From contig CADBME010000117.1 of assembly GCA_902795715.1 (NCBI GenBank), positions 1 to 6,800 of the forward strand: a DNA stretch of 6,800 bases. The letters are read 5' to 3'. This document shows, in pieces, positions 1 to 5,370 of this stretch (position 1 is its first letter; every line of letters begins with the position of its first letter). The position numbers and the translations under genes were made by a program. The stretch is from an uncultured Lachnospiraceae bacterium. Lineage in GTDB: Bacteria; Bacillota_A; Clostridia; Lachnospirales; Lachnospiraceae. Under the pieces are notes generated by a model that was not told the origin of the DNA, made no database searches, and saw only the letters and a program-made list of their open reading frames with translations.

Positions 1-3
1 GCG

Positions 4-324
4 CTACACCTCCATATTTAGACTTAATTTTTTCATCAAAGCATTTGCAAAACCTTCATCTAAGATACAGATGGAAGCCCTGTATGTTTTGCCGATCCAT
101 CGGCCTAATTCTTCTTTGATACTGTACTCCGCCATAGGAACATGGTAATAATCACACATGTTCCGGAACATTTTTTTTGTGTTGTCCGAAGCATCACAGG
201 CCACGATGACCAGATAGCCTTTGCCGGTTTTCACCGCTTTTTCTGTTGAAAACTCTCCGCTGACAATCTTTCCGGCTCTGGCCGCCAGCCCGATCATGGA
301 CAATACCTTATCTGTCTGTTTCAA
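4..324 (-). CDS. ylxQ: L7Ae/L30e-family K-turn RNA-binding protein YlxQ
   Basis: A 106-residue basic protein of the ribosomal L7Ae/L30e/S12e/Gadd45 superfamily. Bacterial members bind kink-turn RNA and are thought to associate with ribosomal or other structured RNA in the cytoplasm. Visible signatures are GLAARAGK (residues 12-19), the core strand and loop VIVACDASDNTKKM (39-52) and ELGRWIGK (72-79). Length is normal for the family. The start is a TTG at 322-324: an in-frame TGA lies nine bases upstream, so no earlier start is possible, and a GAGGAG Shine-Dalgarno lies 10 bases before it. The first 17 bases overlap the 3' end of ylxR, which suggests translational coupling. It is the fourth gene of the rimP-nusA operon, and infB would normally follow immediately, past the window edge. 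Family assignment is firm; the cellular RNA target is unknown. Confidence 0.93.
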   Translation of the reverse strand: MKQTDKVLSMIGLAARAGKIVSGEFSTEKAVKTGKGYLVIVACDASDNTKKMFRNMCDYYHVPMAEYSIKEELGRWIGKTYRASICILDEGFANALMKKLSLNMEV

Positions 325-583
325 GTCCGTTCAACTCCTCATCCAGTCGTTCATATATTTCTCCAGGAATCTCTGTCTTCAATGCCCTTGACAGTGCGCT
401 GCTCTTCCTGGCCTTTTTCAGGCATTCCGGCGACGGACACAGGTACACGCCCCGTCCGTTTTTCCGGCCTTCCCGATCCAGGATTACTTCTCCCTGCGGA
501 GTCCGGATGATGCGAATCAATTCCTGTTTGGTTTTTTTCTCCCTGCATCCGGCACATTGTCTGAGCGGTATTTTCTTTGCCAT
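308..583 (-). CDS. ylxR: YlxR/RnpM, DUF448 RNA-binding protein
   Basis: A 91-residue basic cytoplasmic protein of the YlxR (DUF448) family, a nucleic-acid-binding fold encoded in nusA-infB operons of Gram-positive bacteria. The Bacillus subtilis member has been renamed RnpM because it binds and modulates RNase P. Diagnostic segments are the N-terminal IPLRQCAGCREKK (residues 5-17) and GRGVYLCPSPECLKKA (43-58). The four cysteines (10, 13, 49, 54) form a CxxC plus CxxxxC arrangement that could in principle hold a metal; that is inference, since many family members lack a full set. The ATG lies 27 bases after the nusA stop, with an AGGTG ribosome binding site only four bases away. The 3' end overlaps ylxQ by 17 bases. 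Expression should follow the operon promoter and its leader terminator. Family assignment is firm; an RNase P role is by homology. Confidence 0.93.
   Translation of the reverse strand: MAKKIPLRQCAGCREKKTKQELIRIIRTPQGEVILDREGRKNGRGVYLCPSPECLKKARKSSALSRALKTEIPGEIYERLDEELNGLETDR
335..340 (-). promoter_or_regulatory. Ribosome binding site for ylxQ inside the ylxR coding end
   Basis: GAGGAG on the minus strand, 10 bases before the TTG start of ylxQ. The same bases encode two glutamates near the C-terminus of YlxR, so this site is under double constraint. It supports the TTG start over the later ATG at codon 10. Confidence 0.7.
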
Positions 584-610
584 CTTTCACCTGCCTGTCA
601 GTTTCTGTAC

Positions 611-1954
611 TTACTCTTCTCCTTCATAGTCCCCGTCATCATAATCGGAATCGTCGTAGTCATCCTGACCCTGGTCATCGTAATCCCGGTCGTCATAGTC
701 TTCCCGGTCTTCATCATCGTAATCCCGGTCGTCGTAGTCTTCCCGGTCTTCGCCATCATAGTCCCGATCGTCATAGTCTTCCCGGCCTTCGCCATCATAG
801 TCCCGGTCGTCATAGTCTTCCCGGCCTTCGCCTTCGTAATCCCGGTCGTCGTAGTCTTCCTCATAGGAATCCGAACGATCGTAATCATCACGATAGTCCT
901 CGTATTCTTCTTCAAGCTCTTTAGCCTGACTTTCACTCTTGATATCAATCTTGTATCCGGTAAGACGGGCTGCCAGACGGGCATTCTGTCCTTCTTTTCC
1001 AATAGCCAGGGACAGCTGATAATCCGGAACAATAACTCTGGCACTCTTTTCCGTCTCATGGAGCCATACGGAAACAACCTTGGAAGGACTGAGGGCATGT
1101 TCAATCAGAATGGCCGGATCATCACTCCACTCAATGACATCAATCTTCTCTCCATGAAGGTCATTGACAATGGTATTGACCCTGGATCCGTTTACACCGA
1201 CACAGGCGCCGACCGGATCAACATTGGGATCATTGGATGAAACCGCAATTTTAGTTCTGGATCCTGCCTCTCTGGCAATACTCCGAATCTCCACAGTACC
1301 GTCGTATACTTCAGCAACCTCTTTTTCAAATAAACGCTTTACCAGCTCCGGATGGGTTCTGGATACCAGAATCCTCGGTCCCCGGTTGGTCTTCTTGACT
1401 TCCACGATATAGAGTTTGATCCGGTCTGTGGGTTTGTAAACCTCGCCCTTGACCTGCTCTTTCTCCAGAAGAACCGCGTCGGTCTTGTCATCAAGACTCA
1501 CACTGATGTTCTTCCCGTTAAAACGCTGTACCACACCGGTGACGATGTCTTTTTCTTTCAGGGAGAAATGCTGGTAAATCATTTCCCTTTCTTCTTCTTT
1601 TATCTTTTGGACAATAATGCTTCTGGCGTGCTGGGCAGCAATTCTTCCGAAGTTCTTGGGAGTCACCTCGATCCGGACGATATCACCCACCTCATAGCGG
1701 ACATCCTTCATCTTGGCTTCCTCGATGCTGATTTCTGTCACCGGATCTTCCACTTCTTCCACTACGGTTTTCTCAAGCCACACTGTGATGTCGCCGGTCT
1801 CCCGGTCCATATTGACCTTGGTTATGGCATTCTTTCCGTAATCCTTACTTGCAGCACCTACAAGGGACTCCTCGATGGCTTCCATGATCGTTTCTTTTCC
1901 GATCTGTTTTTCTTTTTCCAGCTGATCGAGAGCTGCTATTAATTCATGACTCAT
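611..1954 (-). CDS. nusA: Transcription elongation/termination factor NusA with acidic repeat tail
   Basis: NusA, 447 residues, binds RNA polymerase and nascent RNA and modulates pausing, intrinsic termination and antitermination. Domains in order: RNAP-binding N-terminal domain (about 1-125, starting MSHELIAALDQLEKEK), S1 domain (about 134-200), KH1 with a GVNG loop (about 203-275) and KH2 with the AIGKEGQNARLAARLTG signature (317-333). The usual Gram-positive protein ends soon after KH2 (about 370 residues in Bacillus). Here a tail of about 100 residues (346-447) follows, made almost only of Asp, Glu, Tyr, Arg and Gly, with six 13-residue tandem repeats. No E. coli-type AR1/AR2 domains are recognisable. 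I chose the ATG at 1952-1954 because GGAGGA lies six bases before it and the MSHELIAAL start matches the family. An in-frame ATG at 1999 would overlap rimP. The gap after rimP is 34 bases. NusA probably regulates its own operon at the leader terminator. Confidence 0.96.
   Translation of the reverse strand: MSHELIAALDQLEKEKQIGKETIMEAIEESLVGAASKDYGKNAITKVNMDRETGDITVWLEKTVVEEVEDPVTEISIEEAKMKDVRYEVGDIVRIEVTPKNFGRIAAQHARSIIVQKIKEEEREMIYQHFSLKEKDIVTGVVQRFNGKNISVSLDDKTDAVLLEKEQVKGEVYKPTDRIKLYIVEVKKTNRGPRILVSRTHPELVKRLFEKEVAEVYDGTVEIRSIAREAGSRTKIAVSSNDPNVDPVGACVGVNGSRVNTIVNDLHGEKIDVIEWSDDPAILIEHALSPSKVVSVWLHETEKSARVIVPDYQLSLAIGKEGQNARLAARLTGYKIDIKSESQAKELEEEYEDYRDDYDRSDSYEEDYDDRDYEGEGREDYDDRDYDGEGREDYDDRDYDGEDREDYDDRDYDDEDREDYDDRDYDDQGQDDYDDSDYDDGDYEGEE
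626..859 (-). repeat. Six in-frame 39-bp tandem repeats in the 3' end of nusA
   Basis: Six consecutive 39-base units encode residues 366-443 of NusA. The 13-residue consensus is EDYDDRDYDGEGR, with seven to nine acidic residues per unit and usually two tyrosines. The units, in coding order, are 821-859, 782-820, 743-781, 704-742, 665-703 and 626-664. The second and third differ at only two of 39 bases, while the last is the most diverged. This gradient suggests growth by duplication. Because the unit is a multiple of three, gain or loss of copies would keep the frame. Confidence 0.93.
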
Positions 1955-1960
1955 TTTCTT

Positions 1961-1966
1961 TCCTCC
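1961..1966 (-). promoter_or_regulatory. Ribosome binding site deciding the nusA start
   Basis: GGAGGA on the minus strand, six bases before the ATG at 1952-1954. It selects this start over the in-frame ATG at 1997-1999, which lies upstream of the Shine-Dalgarno and would overlap the rimP stop. Confidence 0.85.
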
Positions 1967-1988
1967 AAATGACTTATGATCCTTGTAA

Positions 1989-2450
1989 TCAGAAATCAAT
2001 TGCCTGTCGAATCAGGGCAATGTCTTTCCTGTTGTAGATTTTCTCTTCTCCCTCATCGAGCAGGGTTACCGTGTTCTCGGCAAAATCCTGCAGGATTCCT
2101 TCGAATTCTTTTTGCTTATTCACGGCCTTAAAGAGCTTAAGTTCTACCTTTTTTCCTATATTTCGCCTGAAATCCTTGTCCTTCTTTAAGGGCCTTCCCA
2201 GCCCGGGAGAACTGACTTCAAGAATATAGGGATCTTTGATAAAATCTTCCTCATCCAGTTTCTTTTCGAGAGCCCTGCTGATCAGAACACAGTCATCAAT
2301 GTTGATGCCGCCTTCTTTATCTGCATAGATCTGTAAATGCCAGTCAGCTCCCTCTTTCACGTATTCTACATCCACAAGCTCAAACCGGTTCTCTTCAATA
2401 ATAGGCATAACCAGTTTTTCGGTTCTCGCGATTATTTCCGTTTTCTTCAT
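1989..2450 (-). CDS. rimP: Ribosome maturation factor RimP
   Basis: A 153-residue cytoplasmic factor required for maturation of the 30S ribosomal subunit (formerly YhbC/YlxS). The N-terminal alpha/beta domain (about 1-85) contains LVDVEYVKEG (25-34), the GGINIDDC segment (47-54) and the family hallmark LEVSSPGLGRPL (77-88). An SH3-like C-terminal domain follows (about 91-153, ending in the NRKDIALIRQAIDF segment). Length is typical. The ATG is preceded by GGGAG with a 10-base spacer. It is the first gene of the rimP-nusA-ylxR-ylxQ operon, and nusA starts 34 bases after its stop. The promoter and a leader hairpin terminator lie within 120 bases upstream, so all four genes are probably controlled together. 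Confidence 0.96.
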   Translation of the reverse strand: MKKTEIIARTEKLVMPIIEENRFELVDVEYVKEGADWHLQIYADKEGGINIDDCVLISRALEKKLDEEDFIKDPYILEVSSPGLGRPLKKDKDFRRNIGKKVELKLFKAVNKQKEFEGILQDFAENTVTLLDEGEEKIYNRKDIALIRQAIDF

Positions 2451-2487
2451 ATTTGACTCGCTCCCAGGTTGGTATTAAATAACAATT

Positions 2488-2516
2488 AAAAAGAGTGGGC
2501 GGACTGCCCACTCTTT
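2488..2516 (-). terminator. Hairpin terminator in the rimP-nusA operon leader
   Basis: A perfect 11-base-pair stem has arms at 2506-2516 and 2490-2500 and a five-base loop at 2501-2505. In the minus-strand transcript it is followed by a short run of five Us (2488-2492, partly paired in the stem), then AA and a U-rich stretch. On the plus strand the right arm runs into AAAAC, so minus is the terminating direction. It lies downstream of the promoter at 2540-2568 and upstream of rimP, so it can act as an attenuator. It can also end readthrough from the upstream secreted-protein gene. The interrupted U tract fits the class of terminators that NusA strengthens in Bacillus; that link is inference. 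Confidence 0.85.
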
Positions 2517-2539
2517 AAAACAAAAAGTATAACAATGGC

Positions 2540-2568
2540 ATTATAGCAACTTGTTACGGGAAATGCAA
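2540..2568 (-). promoter_or_regulatory. Sigma-A-type promoter of the rimP-nusA operon
   Basis: Minus-strand TTGCAT (2563-2568) and a perfect TATAAT (2540-2545) are separated by exactly 17 bases. A run of seven As lies just upstream of the -35 box, resembling an UP element. The expected start is near G2533, giving a leader of about 83 bases that contains the hairpin at 2490-2516. The -35 box begins 13 bases after the stop codon of the upstream gene. Confidence 0.85.
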
Positions 2569-2581
2569 GCTATTTTTTTGC

Positions 2582-5257
2582 CTACTCATCATCCGTGGTG
2601 ATTTCACCGGTTTCGATGATGAATTTGACGCTGCTGCTGGCCTTTCCGGATTTGCTGGTGAAGATGTCATATCGGCCATCGGCTTTCTTTACAGCCCGGA
2701 GACGGTTGGTTACCTCGATGAGGTCATCGCCGGCCAGGTCGGAGATTTTTTGAATTCCTTCCTGGTCAAACTCTGACATACCGTCAGCCAGTTTATTGGA
2801 CCCGTCAGCAATCTTACCGATTCCGTCCTTGACTTCTCCGCCCTTGGACACAAGCAATCCCATGCCGTCAGCCAGCTGATCTGATCCCTGGAAGGCCAGG
2901 CTGACACCGTCTGTATAGGTATCCAATCCCTTACCGATAGACAGAGATCCGTCATAAAGCTGTTTGGAACCGGAAGCCAAAGTGGAGGATCCCTGCTTGA
3001 GCAGGCTGTTATTACTCCTGAGTTTGGAGGAACCGGCTGTGATCTCTCCCATGGAAGCATCCAGCTGGTCAAGTCCACCGGCCAGTTTTCCGGCCCCCTT
3101 GTTGAGAGCATCATACTGTCCGGGGAATTTTTCGACTTTTTTCAATATTTCTATGAATTTTTCCTTGTTAAGCTGGTTCAGCGAAGCCATAAGTCTGCGG
3201 AAGGCTTCCGAATGCACCGCCAGTTGGCCGCTGATCTTTCGAAGCTGTTTGACATCGTTGCGAATGCCTTTGGTCTCACCCGAAATTTTGCCGGCCAGAC
3301 CATTAATTTTGTCTGCGGTCTCCTTGTAATTCTCCAGGCTTTGCCCCAGGTCATCGACAGCTTCGTTGAGCTTGCCATTAACTCCGACATTGACCTTACA
3401 GCTCTCCTTATCGACAGATCCTACTTTGTCAACCTTCTTGTCCACCTTGGATACTTCTTCCCCGTCTCCGCCGGAAACCCCGGATGCATCTGCATCCTCC
3501 AGCTCCTTGATGGCGTCGTTGATTTTCCCTTTCACACTGTCGTCCAGATCCGATGTGTCGATATCCCGGAGTGTGGAAAGGGCCTGGGAAATATGGCTGT
3601 CTGTGGAATTCAGACGATCGTTGGCCTGGTCAAGAGCCGACTTGGCATCCTTGTAATTTCCATTGGCTTCATCAATCTTGTTGTTGGCGGCGTCGATGGC
3701 TCCATTGGCCTCATCGATACGGTCATTGGCCTCATTGATTTTTTCATTGGCTTTGTCCGCTGCAGCCTGGGAAGCTTTATCGGAAGCTTCTTCATTGATC
3801 TTGGCGGCGGCCTCTCTGACCGCTTTCATCTTCTCGCTGACGGCCTTGTGGCTGTCCGACAGCTGTTGTGTAAGTTTATCAAACTGGTCCATGGCTTCGC
3901 TCAGAGCATCCAGATTATCGAGAAGGGCCTTGCTGTTTTTTTCAATGTCATTGAATAAATCTTTCAGATCCTCTTGTGTGTAATCCGTCTTCTCAAGATC
4001 AGACATAACCTGTTTCACGTCTTTGATCTTGTCTTCCAATTCTCCGACAACGGAAGAATAGCTGTCAATTCCCTTCTTCAGTTCATTGGCTCCGTCATCC
4101 AGGGTTTTTGTCCCGGCTTTTACCTGTTTTAAATAATCATCCAGGGTCGATACCCCGTCTGTGTAATCCTTTAAACCCTGCTCCAGACTCTTGCTTCCGT
4201 CTTTGATCTTTTTCAGACCATCCGACAGGGTCTCCGCCCCCTTGTTTAACTTCACAGAGTTCTCATCCAGAGTTTTGAGTCCTTTTTCCAGTTCTTTTGC
4301 CCCGTCCGAAGCCTTATCAACTCCGTCCAGGTATTTGCCGAACCCTTTATCCAGAGTTCCGATTCCATCGGCCAGCTCCCTGGATCCGTCCACAAGCTTG
4401 GTAGAAGCATCTGTCAGTTTGTCGATATCTTCCTCGAGATCATCCACATCACTGACCTTGTCGGTATCGATGTCATTAAGAAGACCGTTGGTCACAGCGG
4501 TAGCTGTCATGGAAAGCTGGAAGTCTTTGGCATCGGCCGTCACCTCCACATAGGAGGGGATGTCCACATCTTCAAGCTTTTCAAACGTGGAAAGAGACAG
4601 ACTGTCTTCCAGACCCGGCATAGCCATACCCAGAACAAAATTCTTATCTCCATCCCCCAGAACCTGACCGTTTACCACCTCGATGTTATCAAAATGTTCC
4701 GAGGGGAGGATCATGGCTGTGATGGCCATAAAGGGAGTGTTAATGGTATAATCCTTTCCTTTGATTTTTACTGTCTGGAAAGAATCATTGGTGTAGTCGA
4801 AACGGATTTTGACCTTTCCGGACTTGCCGGCCAGGCTTTCCCCGCTGACTTTTTTCCCATCCAGAAAATAGGAAATCTTTACGTTGACCGGCAGTTTCTG
4901 GTCAGTGGTACCCTGATAATAGATTTCATTTCCACCGGCTCCCCAGGTAATGTCCCCATTGCCGTCGTCCCTGTACTCTTCATCCCCCTTCACGTTTTTA
5001 ATGTCGTTAAGGTTGGACCGGTCCTTGATTTCCTCCTCCGAATCCAGATTTCGAAGCCAGTCACTGACCGTCACTTTCTCTACACTTCCGTCCGTGGCGG
5101 CATTGACATAAACCGTTTCCGTTTTATCTTTTTTATTGGAAGATTTCTTTTTTCCTTTGGCGGCGACCGGACTGAAAACCGTCACGGCACAAAGACTTGC
5201 CGCAAGCATTATTGCAGCTGATTTTTTTATGGTCTTGTTCAGGATTTGAGATTTCAT
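2582..5257 (-). CDS. Exported protein with two xxxLxxG heptad-repeat blocks and a central coiled coil
   Basis: An 891-residue protein with no characterised function that I recognise. Visible layout: a Sec signal peptide (residues 1-33: basic start, hydrophobic core about 14-31, likely cleavage after VAA), a Lys-rich linker (34-46), a probable beta-rich N-terminal domain (about 50-260), 16 xxxLxxG-type heptads (285-396), a long helical region (397-714) with an Ala/Asn-rich coiled coil (506-554), 16 more heptads (715-826), and a small C-terminal domain (about 830-891). The heptads match the xxxLxxG repeat known from YhgE/Pip and some MMPL proteins of Firmicutes. Unlike YhgE/Pip there are no transmembrane segments beyond the signal, no sorting motif and no lipobox. 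The start ATG follows AAGGAGG at five bases. It lies downstream of an RND transporter on the same strand, suggesting an extracytoplasmic partner of that pump. The existence of the gene is certain; its role is inferred. Confidence 0.9.
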   Translation of the reverse strand: MKSQILNKTIKKSAAIMLAASLCAVTVFSPVAAKGKKKSSNKKDKTETVYVNAATDGSVEKVTVSDWLRNLDSEEEIKDRSNLNDIKNVKGDEEYRDDGNGDITWGAGGNEIYYQGTTDQKLPVNVKISYFLDGKKVSGESLAGKSGKVKIRFDYTNDSFQTVKIKGKDYTINTPFMAITAMILPSEHFDNIEVVNGQVLGDGDKNFVLGMAMPGLEDSLSLSTFEKLEDVDIPSYVEVTADAKDFQLSMTATAVTNGLLNDIDTDKVSDVDDLEEDIDKLTDASTKLVDGSRELADGIGTLDKGFGKYLDGVDKASDGAKELEKGLKTLDENSVKLNKGAETLSDGLKKIKDGSKSLEQGLKDYTDGVSTLDDYLKQVKAGTKTLDDGANELKKGIDSYSSVVGELEDKIKDVKQVMSDLEKTDYTQEDLKDLFNDIEKNSKALLDNLDALSEAMDQFDKLTQQLSDSHKAVSEKMKAVREAAAKINEEASDKASQAAADKANEKINEANDRIDEANGAIDAANNKIDEANGNYKDAKSALDQANDRLNSTDSHISQALSTLRDIDTSDLDDSVKGKINDAIKELEDADASGVSGGDGEEVSKVDKKVDKVGSVDKESCKVNVGVNGKLNEAVDDLGQSLENYKETADKINGLAGKISGETKGIRNDVKQLRKISGQLAVHSEAFRRLMASLNQLNKEKFIEILKKVEKFPGQYDALNKGAGKLAGGLDQLDASMGEITAGSSKLRSNNSLLKQGSSTLASGSKQLYDGSLSIGKGLDTYTDGVSLAFQGSDQLADGMGLLVSKGGEVKDGIGKIADGSNKLADGMSEFDQEGIQKISDLAGDDLIEVTNRLRAVKKADGRYDIFTSKSGKASSSVKFIIETGEITTDDE
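2780..3115 (-). repeat. Second xxxLxxG block, 16 heptads
   Basis: Encodes residues 715-826 in strict seven-residue register, for example SKQLYDG, SDQLADG and SNKLADG. Thirteen of 16 units end in glycine; the exceptions end DAS, RSN and VSK. It has the same number of units as the first block but is not in phase with it. The repeat is at protein level only, since codons vary. Confidence 0.85.
3596..3742 (-). repeat. Seven xIxxANx coiled-coil heptads
   Basis: Encodes residues 506-554. A bulky residue (Ile507, 514, 521 and 528, Tyr535, Leu542 and 549) recurs every seven positions, with Ala three residues later in six of seven units. Units such as RIDEANG and KIDEANG predict a continuous helix with a narrow Ala-rich packing face. 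Confidence 0.85.
4070..4405 (-). repeat. First xxxLxxG block, 16 heptads
   Basis: Encodes residues 285-396 as uninterrupted heptads such as STKLVDG, SRELADG and TKTLDDG. Fourteen of 16 end in glycine; the exceptions end DEN and DDY. Two glycine-free heptads with Leu in the same position (271-284) lead into it. Confidence 0.88.
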
Positions 5258-5262
5258 TGCTG

Positions 5263-5269
5263 CCTCCTT
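5263..5269 (-). promoter_or_regulatory. Ribosome binding site for the exported heptad protein
   Basis: AAGGAGG, five bases before the ATG at 5255-5257. It lies only six bases downstream of the U run of the hairpin at 5280-5299, so RNA folding there could affect access to it. Confidence 0.85.
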
Positions 5270-5274
5270 GCTCT

Positions 5275-5299
5275 AAAAAGCATCCCTCATCCGGGATAC
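5275..5299 (-). terminator. Weak terminator or attenuator hairpin upstream of the heptad-protein gene
   Basis: Arms 5293-5299 and 5280-5286 form a seven-base-pair stem with one G-U pair and a six-base loop, followed by five Us (5275-5279). It may end the RND gene transcript. However, only 17 bases separate the U run from the next ATG, with no room for another promoter. Transcripts of the downstream gene must therefore pass through it. A second stem (5310-5316 with 5296-5302) overlaps its first arm and would exclude it. Confidence 0.45.
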
Positions 5300-5370
5300 C
5301 ATGCGTCGGATGGTATGGTTACATCTGTAAAGATTATTCCCTTTTCTATAGATTGAACCCCTGATTATTT

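Noticed and set aside
626..859. CRISPR array or other non-coding repeat array
   Set aside because: The units are contiguous with no spacers and lie in frame in nusA, so they are coding tandem repeats.
598..1104. Minus-strand alternative frame within nusA with Thr/Gly/Lys repeats
   Set aside because: A frame shadow of the same 39-base repeats, fully inside the well-supported nusA frame.
557..1240. Plus-strand open frame encoding a very hydrophobic Val/Ile/Phe/Pro repeat protein
   Set aside because: It is the antisense shadow of the nusA tail repeats. The 39-base unit is a multiple of three, so every frame inherits a repeat without stops. There is no convincing start context.
1955..1999. Longer NusA starting at the ATG at 1997-1999
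   Set aside because: It would overlap the rimP stop, lies upstream of the strong GGAGGA site, and adds residues not typical of NusA.
2490..2516. Bidirectional terminator
   Set aside because: All neighbouring genes are on the minus strand, and on the plus strand the stem is followed by AAAAC rather than a T run, so only the minus direction is supported.
3212..3958. Plus-strand open frame of 248 codons opposite the exported protein
   Set aside because: It is antisense to the helical, Ala/Asp-rich coding region, has no ribosome binding site, and resembles no family I know.
5159..5257. Lipoprotein signal in the exported heptad protein (Cys at residue 23)
   Set aside because: The sequence before the cysteine is AASL, with Leu at -1, which does not fit a lipobox. 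A type I cleavage after VAA at 33 fits better.
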